A stretch of DNA of 64,000 nt. Source: Myxococcota bacterium. GTDB taxonomy: Bacteria; Myxococcota_A; Bradymonadia; UBA7976; UBA1532. The DNA is taken from positions 1 to 64,000 of the forward strand of contig JAKLJY010000032.1 of assembly GCA_023150895.1 (NCBI GenBank), in the 5' to 3' direction. This document shows positions 45,905-54,171 of this stretch, in pieces. How positions within the stretch are numbered: the stretch's first letter is position 1; each line of letters starts with the position of its first letter. The translations under genes and the position numbers were made by a program. The notes under the pieces are model-generated. The model did no database searches. It worked only from the letters and a program-made list of their open reading frames with translations, and was not told where the DNA came from.

Positions 45905-46617
45905 TGGCCCTCCTCGAAATCTGCGATCTCGACGTCCACTACGGGGCGATCCACGCGCTGAAGGGGGTGACGCTGAGCGTCGAGGCGGGTCAGATCGTCA
46001 CCCTCATCGGGGGCAACGGCGCGGGCAAGACGACGACGCTGCGCGCCATCTCCGGGTTATTGACGCCGAGCGCCGGGCAGATCACCTTCGATGGGAAGCG
46101 CATCGACGGTCGACCGCCCCACGAGCTCGTGCGCCTCGGGCTCGCCCATGCCCCGGAAGGTCGCGGTGTCTTCGCCAACCTGACGGTCGACGAGAACCTC
46201 GACCTCGGCGCCTACACCCGGAAGGACGCCGCGGGCGTGGCGGCGGACCGCGACAAGGTGCTGCGCCTGTTTCCCCGCCTTCGAGAACGCCTTCTGCAGC
46301 CCGCCGGCACGCTCTCGGGGGGCGAACAACAGATGCTGGCCATCGGGCGGGCGCTGCTCGCCCGGCCCCGCCTTTTGCTCCTCGACGAGCCGTCCCTCGG
46401 GCTGGCGCCGCAGGTCGTCCGGACGATCTTCGACATCATCCGGGAGATCAACGCGGCCGGCACGACCATCCTGCTCGTCGAGCAGAACGCCCACATGGCC
46501 CTGCGCGTCGCCCACATGGGGTACGTGCTCGAGGTCGGCCGCATCGTGATGGCCGACCGCGCCAGCGTGCTCGCCGCCTCGGACGACGTGCGCAAGGCGT
46601 ATCTCGGCGGGCACTGA
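45904..46617 (+). CDS. livF: Branched-chain amino-acid-type ABC transporter ATPase LivF
   Basis: The 237-residue ATPase has Walker A GGNGAGKTT, the LivF block APEGRGVFANLTV, signature LSGGEQQMLAIGRAL, Walker B LLLDEPSLGLAP, and the H-loop replaced by VEQNAHMA as is normal in LivF. Its ATG overlaps the livG stop. It completes the five-gene importer. Confidence 0.96.
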   Translation: MALLEICDLDVHYGAIHALKGVTLSVEAGQIVTLIGGNGAGKTTTLRAISGLLTPSAGQITFDGKRIDGRPPHELVRLGLAHAPEGRGVFANLTVDENLDLGAYTRKDAAGVAADRDKVLRLFPRLRERLLQPAGTLSGGEQQMLAIGRALLARPRLLLLDEPSLGLAPQVVRTIFDIIREINAAGTTILLVEQNAHMALRVAHMGYVLEVGRIVMADRASVLAASDDVRKAYLGGH

Positions 46618-46631
46618 CGCGGGCGACTTGC

Positions 46632-46671
46632 AATCAACCGCATATTCCGACCAGGATATGCGGAATTGATT
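46632..46671. promoter_or_regulatory. Imperfect 40-base dyad between livF and the TauE/SafE gene
   Basis: Left arm 46632-46648 and right arm 46654-46671 pair over the cores GCATAT-T-CC and GG-A-TATGC and again over AATCAA and TTGATT, with one unpaired T and an AA bulge and a five-base spacer. It sits 12 bases before the TTG of the exporter and is AT-rich in a GC-rich genome. It is a candidate operator for a dimeric repressor, and could also act as a terminator for livF. Confidence 0.55.
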
Positions 46672-46682
46672 CGGAGGCCCCC

Positions 46683-47660
46683 TTGACCCTCGACCCCGGC
46701 ATCGCGCTCGCCGGCTTGCCCATCGGCCTGATTGTCGGTCTGACCGGCATGGGCGGCGGCGCCCTCCTCACGCCCATGTTGGTGCTCGGTTTCGGCATCG
46801 ACCCTTTGACCGCGGTCTCGAGCGACCTCGTCGCTTCGCTGTGCATGAAGCCGGTGGGCGGTGCCGTGCACCTTCGGCACGGGACGGTCCGCACGGACGT
46901 GGTGCGCTGGCTCATGCTGGGCTCCATTCCGACGGCGTTTCTGGGCGTGCTGATCCTGACGTCGCTGCTCGGGGGCAACGGCGCCGCGATGAAGACGCTG
47001 CTGGGCGGTGCGCTGCTGCTGGTGCTGCTGTCGATGGTCGTCCGGCGGATGTTCGGGCCGAGGCGCCCGGTGGAGGCCGACGACCGGGCCGTCGCGCCGC
47101 GGCCCCTGGCGACGCTGGCTGCGGGGGCCCTGGGCGGGCTCGTCGTCGGCCTGACGTCGGTCGGCTCCGGGTCGCTGATCATCGCGGCCCTGATGATCGT
47201 CTATCCCCGCATGAGCATGCGGTCCCTCGTCGGGACGGATCTCGTGCAGGCGGTCCCGCTCGTGGGATCTGCGGCCCTGGCGCACATGATCTTCGGCGAC
47301 GTGCACTTCGGTCTGACGGCGTCGCTCCTGCTGGGGAGCATCCCGGGGGTCTACCTGGGGGCGCGTTTCTCGACGAAGGCCTCGGACACGGTCCTGAAGC
47401 CGGTCATCATGGTGCTGCTGACGGCGTCGGGGGCCAAGCTGCTCGGGGCCGGCAACGGCGTCACACTGCTCGCCTCTGCCTGCATGGCCGGTTACGCGGC
47501 GGTGGCGATGATGGCCGATCGGCGGCGGCTCGCCCGCTACCTGGCCGCGCAACCCGGCCCCGAGGCGGCCGCCCTGGCGCCGAGCGCGCCGCTCCCCGAC
47601 CTGGGGACGTCGGCTCGTGCGTCCGCGGTCGTCGAGGGGGCGTCGGAACCCGTTCGCTGA
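46683..47660 (+). CDS. TauE/SafE family sulfite/organosulfonate-type exporter
   Basis: The 325-residue protein from a TTG preceded by GGAGG has eight membrane helices. The family repeats are seen in GLTGMGGGALLTPMLVLGFGIDPLTAVSSDLVASL and, in the second half, GLTSVGSGSLIIAALMIVYPRMSMRSLVGTDL; these include the G-G-G and T-D signature positions of PF01925. Family members move sulfite, taurine breakdown products or other small anions. The substrate cannot be told here. The long linker at about 115-140 and the Ala/Pro C-terminus are unremarkable. A dyad lies just upstream. Confidence 0.88.
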   Translation: MTLDPGIALAGLPIGLIVGLTGMGGGALLTPMLVLGFGIDPLTAVSSDLVASLCMKPVGGAVHLRHGTVRTDVVRWLMLGSIPTAFLGVLILTSLLGGNGAAMKTLLGGALLLVLLSMVVRRMFGPRRPVEADDRAVAPRPLATLAAGALGGLVVGLTSVGSGSLIIAALMIVYPRMSMRSLVGTDLVQAVPLVGSAALAHMIFGDVHFGLTASLLLGSIPGVYLGARFSTKASDTVLKPVIMVLLTASGAKLLGAGNGVTLLASACMAGYAAVAMMADRRRLARYLAAQPGPEAAALAPSAPLPDLGTSARASAVVEGASEPVR

Positions 47661-47663
47661 CGC

Positions 47664-47684
47664 GGGGCGCCACCGGTTGGCCCC
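47664..47684. terminator. Weak hairpin between convergent genes
   Basis: GGGGC-G-CCA and TGGCCCC pair around a five-base loop, with one bulged G, filling most of the 26-base gap between the exporter and the SpoIID-domain gene. No T-run follows. Confidence 0.35.
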
Positions 47685-47686
47685 CG

Positions 47687-49303
47687 TCACCAGACCGATT
47701 CGAGACGGGTACCCGGGAAGTAGTGCTGAAGAATCGCGGGGTAGTCGCGCCCGGCCTTCGCCTGGCCGATCGCGCCGTGCTGGCAGAGGCCGATGCCGTG
47801 GCCGTACCCGGCGCCCGCGACGCGCCAGGCGTGGGCCTCACGGCCCGGCGGGCCGTCGCGCTCGAGCGTGAAGAGCGTGCTCTTGAGCCCGCCGAGGAGC
47901 CGACGAACGGCCGGCTCGCCGTCGATGCGGTGGCTGGCCCGCGTCCCGACGATCTCCAGACCGTAGACGCGCCCGCTCGGACCCTTCCGCGTGACTCGCA
48001 GGTCGACCACCGGGCCGACGGGATGGAGGCGTTGCGCGCGCTGTGTGACTTCGGCCCCGGTGAGCGTCCGTGTCCAACGGAAGACGCCGTTGCGCCGCCC
48101 GCTGACCGCGCAATACGCCTCACCCGCCGTCCCGCTCTGCGCATCGTCGACGCCGCTCAGGCCGGCGCGCACCTCACCGCCCCAGGCGACGTCCCAGGCT
48201 TCGGTTCGGCCGCCGCAGGCCGAATGGTACACGGTGTCGACGAGCCCGCCGCGGGCGGTCACGAGGACCTGGCCGCGGGTCGTCTGGACGGCGGCGTTCG
48301 TCTGCGGGGTCGCGCGTCCCTGACCGCCGTGGGCCTGGCAGTGCCAGCGATTGCAGAGCATGAACGGGTCGCCCCGATGTTTCAGCCCGAGCTTCGCCAG
48401 GAACTGTCCGCGCGCGACCACGGCCTGCGCGGCGAGTGCGGCGGCGGGGGCGCTCGGAAACGTCTCCGACGGGACGACGCTCGCGAGCAGGACCTCGGCG
48501 CTGGCCAGATTGCCGACGACCAGGCGCCCGTCGGTACCGACCGTGACGTAGAGCTCGCCCGCGTAGTGGCCGATGAGCCGCCCGTCCACGCGAACGTCGG
48601 TGGGGGCGGCGTCGTCCGGGCGAATCCAGATCAGGTCCCGGGCCACCAGATCAAATCCCCGTGACGCGTCACGGGCCGTCAGGCGCCCGCCCGGGCGGGT
48701 GACGAGCTCGACGTGGTCCTCGCCACCCACGAACCCGACCGCCCGGGCCCGCGACAGACCACGTCGCGCTTCGGCGATGGTGTCCCCCGGGGAGACGGCC
48801 AGGGTGATGGTCCGCGTGTCGAAAAGGCGCCCCCGCGCGCCGGCAAGCGCCCCGGCTTCAAAGAGGGCCGTCTCGAGGCCGGCCTCGACGAACCGCGCCC
48901 GGGCCGCGGCCCCCGTGGCCATGCGGGACGGCGTGAAGCGCTCGGCGACGAGCCAGTGGCGGCGCCGCGCCTGACGGGCGTCCTCGAGTGTCACCGTGAA
49001 GGTCGTCTGCGGAGGGAGCCCCAACGCAAACGCCTCGTCCCCTTCGGCGAGCAAGGTCGTCGGGCCGGCCACGTGCAGGGTCACCGTCCGGGCGTTTTCG
49101 GCGAGTCCGACCGTGACCATCGGCTCGCCGCGGCGGTCGAACAGCAGGCGGTGGGCATACAGGGCCTCGATGCGCTCATGGCGCTCGGCGGGGGCCGGGG
49201 CGGGAGCGGCGACTTCTGCCGCGACGAGACCGGACCCGGCGACGAGCCCGACCGCGAACGCCATCACCCCAACGGCCGCCCTGCGATGGAACCGGGGCCA
49301 CAC
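47687..49303 (-). CDS. SpoIID/LytB-domain protein, probable peptidoglycan lytic enzyme
   Basis: The protein has 538 residues from a GTG. The signal sequence (about 10-29) is followed by an Ala/Pro stretch. About 55-250 are beta-rich with no clear family. The SpoIID domain (about 260-530) contains LASVVPSETFPSAPAAALAAQAVVARG with the catalytic-type glutamate, HCQAHGG and YHSACGGRTEAWDVAWG with conserved Cys/His, and GAGYGHGIGLCQHGA at the end. Family members cleave denuded glycan strands as lytic transglycosylases. The substrate here is inferred. The domain is widespread in non-sporulating bacteria. The gene is divergent from the ABC exporter genes at 49395. Confidence 0.87.
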   Translation of the reverse strand: MWPRFHRRAAVGVMAFAVGLVAGSGLVAAEVAAPAPAPAERHERIEALYAHRLLFDRRGEPMVTVGLAENARTVTLHVAGPTTLLAEGDEAFALGLPPQTTFTVTLEDARQARRRHWLVAERFTPSRMATGAAARARFVEAGLETALFEAGALAGARGRLFDTRTITLAVSPGDTIAEARRGLSRARAVGFVGGEDHVELVTRPGGRLTARDASRGFDLVARDLIWIRPDDAAPTDVRVDGRLIGHYAGELYVTVGTDGRLVVGNLASAEVLLASVVPSETFPSAPAAALAAQAVVARGQFLAKLGLKHRGDPFMLCNRWHCQAHGGQGRATPQTNAAVQTTRGQVLVTARGGLVDTVYHSACGGRTEAWDVAWGGEVRAGLSGVDDAQSGTAGEAYCAVSGRRNGVFRWTRTLTGAEVTQRAQRLHPVGPVVDLRVTRKGPSGRVYGLEIVGTRASHRIDGEPAVRRLLGGLKSTLFTLERDGPPGREAHAWRVAGAGYGHGIGLCQHGAIGQAKAGRDYPAILQHYFPGTRLESVW

Positions 49304-49394
49304 GGCCCGGGAGTGTAGCGTCGTGCACCGCGGGATGGAAAACCCCGTGCAGCCCGGGCGCCCCCGCGGTACGGTGCCCGCACCCCTCCGCTAC

Positions 49395-50111
49395 GTGAGC
49401 CGACGCCCCGTGATCGACCTCGAACGCGTGTCCAAGACCTACGGTGACGGGGCGACGCGGGTCGAAGCCCTCGTCGCCGTCGACCTCCACATCCCGGCCG
49501 GACAGTTCGTCAGCATCATGGGGCCGTCGGGCTCCGGGAAGTCGACGCTCCTCAACCTCGTCAGCGCCCTCGACGTGCCGTCGGACGGGCGCATCACGAT
49601 CGACGGACAGGACATCGGCGCGCTCGACGACGACGCGCTGACGCTCTTCCGGCGGCGCAAGATCGGGCTCATCTTCCAGTTCTTCAACCTGCTGCCGACG
49701 CTGAACGCCACCGACAACGTGTTGTTGCCGGTCATGCTCGAGCGAGCGGTCACCCCGGACGACCGCGCCCGGGCGCTCGCCGTGCTCGGCGACGTCGGGC
49801 TCGCCCGGCGCGCCCACCACCGCGTTCACGAGCTCTCCGGCGGTGAGATGCAGCGGGTGGCCATCGCGCGCGCGCTCATCCTCGAACCTCGCCTGATCCT
49901 CGCCGACGAGCCCACCGGCAACCTCGACTCGGCGACGGGTCGGTCCATCCTCGAGCTCCTGAAGAAGACGGCGCGGGACCACGGGACGACGGTCGTCATG
50001 GTCACACACGACCGCACGGCCGCCGAAGCCGGGGACCGTCTCGTCCTCCTGCGGGACGGCCGCCTCGAGGGCGACCAGGCGGTGGGTCCCGCGGCCGCCG
50101 GCGGAGCCTGA
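49395..50111 (+). CDS. LolD/MacB-type ABC transporter ATPase
   Basis: The 238-residue ATPase has Walker A MGPSGSGKSTLL, the LolD-like Q-loop context GLIFQFFNLLPTL, signature LSGGEMQRVAIARAL, Walker B LILADEPTGNLDS and H-loop MVTHDRTAA. I chose GTG 49395; GTG 49410 is also possible, and neither has a clear ribosome-binding site. It is followed one base later by the FtsX-type permease and must form its energising subunit. Confidence 0.93.
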   Translation: MSRRPVIDLERVSKTYGDGATRVEALVAVDLHIPAGQFVSIMGPSGSGKSTLLNLVSALDVPSDGRITIDGQDIGALDDDALTLFRRRKIGLIFQFFNLLPTLNATDNVLLPVMLERAVTPDDRARALAVLGDVGLARRAHHRVHELSGGEMQRVAIARALILEPRLILADEPTGNLDSATGRSILELLKKTARDHGTTVVMVTHDRTAAEAGDRLVLLRDGRLEGDQAVGPAAAGGA

Positions 50112-50112
50112 G

Positions 50113-52773
50113 GTGGGGCGCCTCTTTCGTCCCATCGGGCGTGCGTTCACGTCGGCCCTGCTCGGGCTCGTCCACCTGGCGGCGCTCGCGCTCTCGCCGT
50201 GGCGGATCGGGCGCCTCCTCCGGACGGTGAGCCTGCCCCGGTTCCACGAGCACGGGCTGCGCACCGCCCTGACGGTGCTCGGCATCGCGCTCGGCGTGGC
50301 GATGCTCGTGTCGGTGGTCCTCGTCAACCGATCCATCCTTCGCAGCTTCGCCGACACGCTCGACGACATCTCCGGCAAGGCCGATCTCGAGGTCACGGCG
50401 GCCGCGAGCTTCGAGGAGGCCGCCCTCGAGACGGTCCGCGCGGTGCCCGGCGTGACGCACGCGACGCCCGTCGTCCAGGAGACCGCCCTGATGCGGCTCC
50501 CCCAGGCGCCGGGCGAACGCCTGCTCATCATCGGGGTCGACTTCCTCGGCGAGGACGACGAGCACTTCCGGCGCTACGACTCGACGGAGATGAAGGCGAT
50601 CAAGGACGACCCGATCGCCTTTCTCAACGCGAGCACCCATGTGATCGTCAGCCGGGCGTTGGCGGATCGTTTCGGCCTGAAACTGAAGGACACGCTGCCC
50701 CTGCAGACCCCGACGGGGGTCCAATCGTTTCAGATCTGGGGATTCATCGAAGACGAGGGGGTGGGGCGCGCCTTCGGCGGCAACGTGGCCGTGATGTACT
50801 ACCAGGCGATGCAGGTGGCCTTCGACAAGGGCACGCGTATCGACCGCATCGACGTCGCGGTCGACCCAGCCGCCGGTCCCGACACGATCGCGGCCCGTCT
50901 CCGGGCGGCGCTCGGCCCCGGTTACGACGCGGCTCGCCCGGAGCGCCGCAACACACAGGTCGCGCAGATGCTCGGGGGGCTCAACCTGGCCCTGACGATG
51001 GGCAGTCTCGTGGCGATCCTGGTCGGCATGTTCCTCATCTACAACACGATGAGCATCAGTGTGGTCCAGCGGAAGCGCGAGCTGGGCATCTTGCGGGCCC
51101 TGGGCACGACCCGCCGGCAGATCCTGCTCCTGTTCACCCTCGAAGGCGGGCTGCTCGGCTGTGTGGGGTCGGCGCTGGGGGTCTTTCTGGGTCTGTTTCT
51201 GGCCCGCGGGATGCTCGGGGTCATTACGGCCTCGGTCAACGAGATCTACCTGCAGGTCGCCGCCACGGACGTGCACGTCGACCCGGTTCTTCTCCTCGGG
51301 AGTGGCGTGCTCGGCATCCTGGGCGCGGTGGCGTCGGCGTTCATTCCCGCGCGCGAGGCCACCCGGGTGAGTGCAGTCGAGACGCTGCGCACCGGTCACG
51401 CGCCGAAACACGTCGCCCCGGGCCTGCACCGCACGGACCTGCTGGCGGTGGGCCTCCTCCTCGGGGCGGTGCTGGCCCGGTCGCTGCCGCCCGTCGACGG
51501 TCAGCCGTTCGGACCCTACGCGTCGACGATTCTGATTCTCCTGGCGGTCGCGTTGGCGATGCCGCGCATCATCGGACTCGTGCACCGCGCGCTCGCCCGG
51601 CCCGCCGAACGTCTCTTCGGCGTCGAGGCGCGGCTGGCCAACGACAACGTCCCGCGGGACCTCCGCCGTGCCACGATCACCTCCGGCGCGCTGATGGTCG
51701 GGGTGTCCCTGACGGTGGCCTTCGGGTGTTTTCTCGAGAGCTTCAAGGTCTCCACGCTGACCTGGGTCGCCCAGACGGTCCCGGCCGACCTCTTCGTGAC
51801 GAGCGGCGCACGCTTCGGCGGGGTCAAGAACATCCCGATGGCCGACACCCTGCGCGACGATCTCGCGGCGCTGCCGGGCGTCGAAGAGGTCGATCGCATC
51901 CGCCTCGTGAACATCGTCTACCGCGATTTGCCCATCAAACTGCTGTCCGCGGGTCTGGAGATCTTCAGCAAACACTCGCACATGACCTTCCTGCAGGGGG
52001 ACGCCGAGACCTCCGTGCCGGCGGTGCAGGCGGGTGATGTCATGGTCTCGGAGAACCTCGCCCGGCGCTTCGGGCTCGTCGTGGGCGACACCCTGCGGCT
52101 GGCATCCCCGAAGGGAGAGAAGGCCTACCGTCTCGCCGGGGTGATCCTCGACTACACGAGTGACCAGGGCACCATCATCATGGACCGGGCGACGATGATC
52201 CGGGACTGGGACGACGCGCGGGTGGACACCTACGAGCTCTACCTGACGGCCGGAACGAACCCCGAGGTCGTCAAGCGCGAAATCGAGGCACGGTGGGGCG
52301 AGGCGCTCAACCTCTACGTGCTCACCGCACGCGACTTCCGCGGCGAGCTCGAGAAGGTGCTCGACCAGACGTTTGCCGTCATGAGCGCGCTGGAACTCGT
52401 GGCGCTCATCATCGCGGTCCTCGGCGTGGTGAACGCGCTGCTCGCCACCGTCATCGACCGCATCCGCGAGCTCGGCGTGTTGCGCGCCATCGGCATGTTG
52501 CGGCGTCAGGTGCGCCGCATGGTCATGCTCGAAGCGGGCATCCTGGGCGTCAGCGCGGTGATCGGCGGTCTCCTGGCCGGGCTCGCGCTGGCCTGGGTGC
52601 TGACGAACGACATCTTCCTGGCGCAGTCGGGCTGGTACATCGCCCTGTTGGTACCCGTGCTGCCCATGGTGCAGCTCACGGTCGCCGTGATCGGTGTTTC
52701 GACGCTCGCCGGCTGGTACCCCGCGCGGGCGGCGGCGCGCCTCGTGGTCAGCGACGCCCTCGAATACGAGTAA
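50113..52773 (+). CDS. Large FtsX-family ABC permease (double FtsX domains)
   Basis: The protein has 886 residues from a GTG after GGAG. A first membrane helix (about 60-80, LTVLGIALGVAMLVSVVLV) is followed by a periplasmic MacB_PCD-like domain. FtsX domain 1 spans about 290-430 with RKRELGILRALGTTRRQI and three helices. A second transmembrane/periplasmic pair follows: helix about 530-550, then periplasmic 565-750. FtsX domain 2 lies at about 755-880 with RIRELGVLRAIGMLRRQVRRMV. This ten-helix double arrangement fits exporters that pull lipids or lipoproteins from the outer leaflet or drive periplasmic machines. The substrate is unknown. It works with the ATPase just upstream. Confidence 0.9.
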   Translation: MGRLFRPIGRAFTSALLGLVHLAALALSPWRIGRLLRTVSLPRFHEHGLRTALTVLGIALGVAMLVSVVLVNRSILRSFADTLDDISGKADLEVTAAASFEEAALETVRAVPGVTHATPVVQETALMRLPQAPGERLLIIGVDFLGEDDEHFRRYDSTEMKAIKDDPIAFLNASTHVIVSRALADRFGLKLKDTLPLQTPTGVQSFQIWGFIEDEGVGRAFGGNVAVMYYQAMQVAFDKGTRIDRIDVAVDPAAGPDTIAARLRAALGPGYDAARPERRNTQVAQMLGGLNLALTMGSLVAILVGMFLIYNTMSISVVQRKRELGILRALGTTRRQILLLFTLEGGLLGCVGSALGVFLGLFLARGMLGVITASVNEIYLQVAATDVHVDPVLLLGSGVLGILGAVASAFIPAREATRVSAVETLRTGHAPKHVAPGLHRTDLLAVGLLLGAVLARSLPPVDGQPFGPYASTILILLAVALAMPRIIGLVHRALARPAERLFGVEARLANDNVPRDLRRATITSGALMVGVSLTVAFGCFLESFKVSTLTWVAQTVPADLFVTSGARFGGVKNIPMADTLRDDLAALPGVEEVDRIRLVNIVYRDLPIKLLSAGLEIFSKHSHMTFLQGDAETSVPAVQAGDVMVSENLARRFGLVVGDTLRLASPKGEKAYRLAGVILDYTSDQGTIIMDRATMIRDWDDARVDTYELYLTAGTNPEVVKREIEARWGEALNLYVLTARDFRGELEKVLDQTFAVMSALELVALIIAVLGVVNALLATVIDRIRELGVLRAIGMLRRQVRRMVMLEAGILGVSAVIGGLLAGLALAWVLTNDIFLAQSGWYIALLVPVLPMVQLTVAVIGVSTLAGWYPARAAARLVVSDALEYE

Positions 52774-52805
52774 CCGACCCGTCGGCGGCGTCGGCCCCCC
52801 GGGGC

Positions 52806-53462
52806 TCAGGGCTGCGAGACGATGCCCTTGACCTGCGCGTAGTCCTCCGGGTGGATGGACCCCACGCGCACACACCGCACGTTCTGCGCGGGGTCGACGA
52901 GGATGTGAATGGGGATGGCGGCCGTCTTGTCGAGGCCGACTCCTTCGACGAAGCTTGCGAAATCGGCCTCGGAGGCGACCCACCGCGCGGCACCCGGCAA
53001 CCCGTTCTGGACGCGGGCGCGCAGGGCGTCCTCGTCCGAGGCGGCGTCGATGCTCCAGAGCTCCATGTTGACGGGCAGGCCGTCCTTGGCCAGGGCCTCA
53101 CCCCAGCGCCCGAAGAGACCCATCTCCTCCACGCACGGCTTGCACCAGGTGGCCCAGAGGTTGACGTACGTCCAGCCCGCCGTGCGAGGGGGGGGCGGCT
53201 TTACGCCGGAAATGGGCCGCTCGGCCGGGGCCTTGAAGGGCTTCTCACCGGGCTTGTAGAGCTTCTCACAGAAGCTCGCACCGGGCGGGGCGGCGTTGGT
53301 CGCGGCCTGGGCCTTCGGCGAGATCTTCACGCTGTCCGTGCGCGAAATCTTCTCTTCGGGCGCGCGCGGGGCGTCCGAGCCGCCCCCGCTACAGGCACCG
53401 AGCAAGACCGCCGCGAGAAGGCCGGCGGCGGTCGGGTTCCGGCTTCCGGCGTCAGATCGCAC
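52806..53462 (-). CDS. TlpA-like thioredoxin-fold lipoprotein
   Basis: The protein has 218 residues. The lipobox LLGAC gives a lipid cysteine at C24. A Ser/Lys-rich linker is followed by a thioredoxin-like domain: YVNLWATWCKPCVEEMGLF with the redox pair C107/C110, then a cis-proline region KTAAIPIHILVDP. Two further cysteines follow the anchor, making four in the mature part. I chose the GTG at 53462, which overlaps the upstream stop by 11 bases and leaves a compact signal peptide; a longer start would lie inside the OmpA-like gene. It probably reduces or isomerises disulfides in the periplasm. Confidence 0.83.
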   Translation of the reverse strand: MRSDAGSRNPTAAGLLAAVLLGACSGGGSDAPRAPEEKISRTDSVKISPKAQAATNAAPPGASFCEKLYKPGEKPFKAPAERPISGVKPPPPRTAGWTYVNLWATWCKPCVEEMGLFGRWGEALAKDGLPVNMELWSIDAASDEDALRARVQNGLPGAARWVASEADFASFVEGVGLDKTAAIPIHILVDPAQNVRCVRVGSIHPEDYAQVKGIVSQP

Positions 53463-54171
53463 AGTCGATCCAGGCCACGAAGGCGGTGCGGTTGATCTCT
53501 TTGTCCGTGCAGGGCTCGGCACTGCCCGAGCGGCTGCGCTGCCAGCCGCAGAACTCCGTCCCGAGCTGAGCGAACGACTCGCCGAGCCACAGGAGGCCGA
53601 CCTCCTTCTTGAGGTCGGGATCGTGGAACTTGTTCTCGAGGTGCTTGAGCACGGACTCGGCGCGCTTGGCCGAGAGTTCTTCGTTCTTCTTGGTGTCGCC
53701 GTCCGAGCTCGCCCGGGCGACGACGAAGAAGAAGCTCGCGCCCCGCTGATCGGCCCAGGCCTTCTCTAGCTGCGTCTGCGCGGCCGGATCGAGCTCCGTC
53801 ACCAGGGGGTCGAACTGAATGATGTGCGCGCGCTGGGAGAGGGGCAGGAACAGGGCGTTGAAGTCCTCGCCGGAGAGCGAGGCGACGCTGGCCGCCTGCA
53901 TCGGCTGGCAGCCGCGCCCGCCCTCGCCGCCGCCCCCGAGGAGACCGCAGGCGCCGGCGACGCGCCGCACGATGGCCTTGAGCTGCGGCGTGCAGTACTG
54001 GTCCTCGGCCATGGCGGCCACCGGCACGTCGCTCGGATTCGCCGCCATCGCCGCGCGGTTTTCCTTGTAGCGGGCCTCGGCGTCGCCGAGCCAGCCGCTG
54101 ACCTTGGCCGACGGTACGACCAGCGCGACCGCGGCCACGCCCAGCTTCAGTGCGAGATCGTTGATCTTCAT
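53452..54171 (-). CDS. OmpA-like domain periplasmic protein
   Basis: The protein has 239 residues. The N-terminus (about 5-25, LALKLGVAAVALVVPSAKV) is a signal peptide or single anchor. The C-terminal part has an OmpA-C-like motif set: HIIQFDPLVTELDPAAQTQLEKA, then FFFVVARASSDGD, then NEELSAKRAESVLKHL. OmpA_C domains bind peptidoglycan, so this may tether a complex to the cell wall. Six cysteines lie in the mature chain. The ATG overlaps the stop of the VKOR-DsbA gene in ATGA, so the two are translated together. Confidence 0.75.
   Translation of the reverse strand: MKINDLALKLGVAAVALVVPSAKVSGWLGDAEARYKENRAAMAANPSDVPVAAMAEDQYCTPQLKAIVRRVAGACGLLGGGGEGGRGCQPMQAASVASLSGEDFNALFLPLSQRAHIIQFDPLVTELDPAAQTQLEKAWADQRGASFFFVVARASSDGDTKKNEELSAKRAESVLKHLENKFHDPDLKKEVGLLWLGESFAQLGTEFCGWQRSRSGSAEPCTDKEINRTAFVAWIDCAI

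Noticed and set aside
47687-49303. SpoIID domain as evidence of endospore formation
   Set aside because: The domain occurs in many non-sporulating bacteria, and no other sporulation gene is present.
50002-52983. Antisense frame of nearly 1,000 codons opposite the FtsX permease
   Set aside because: It is full of Arg, Gln, Glu and Gly with no membrane or domain pattern; the plus strand encodes a clear permease.
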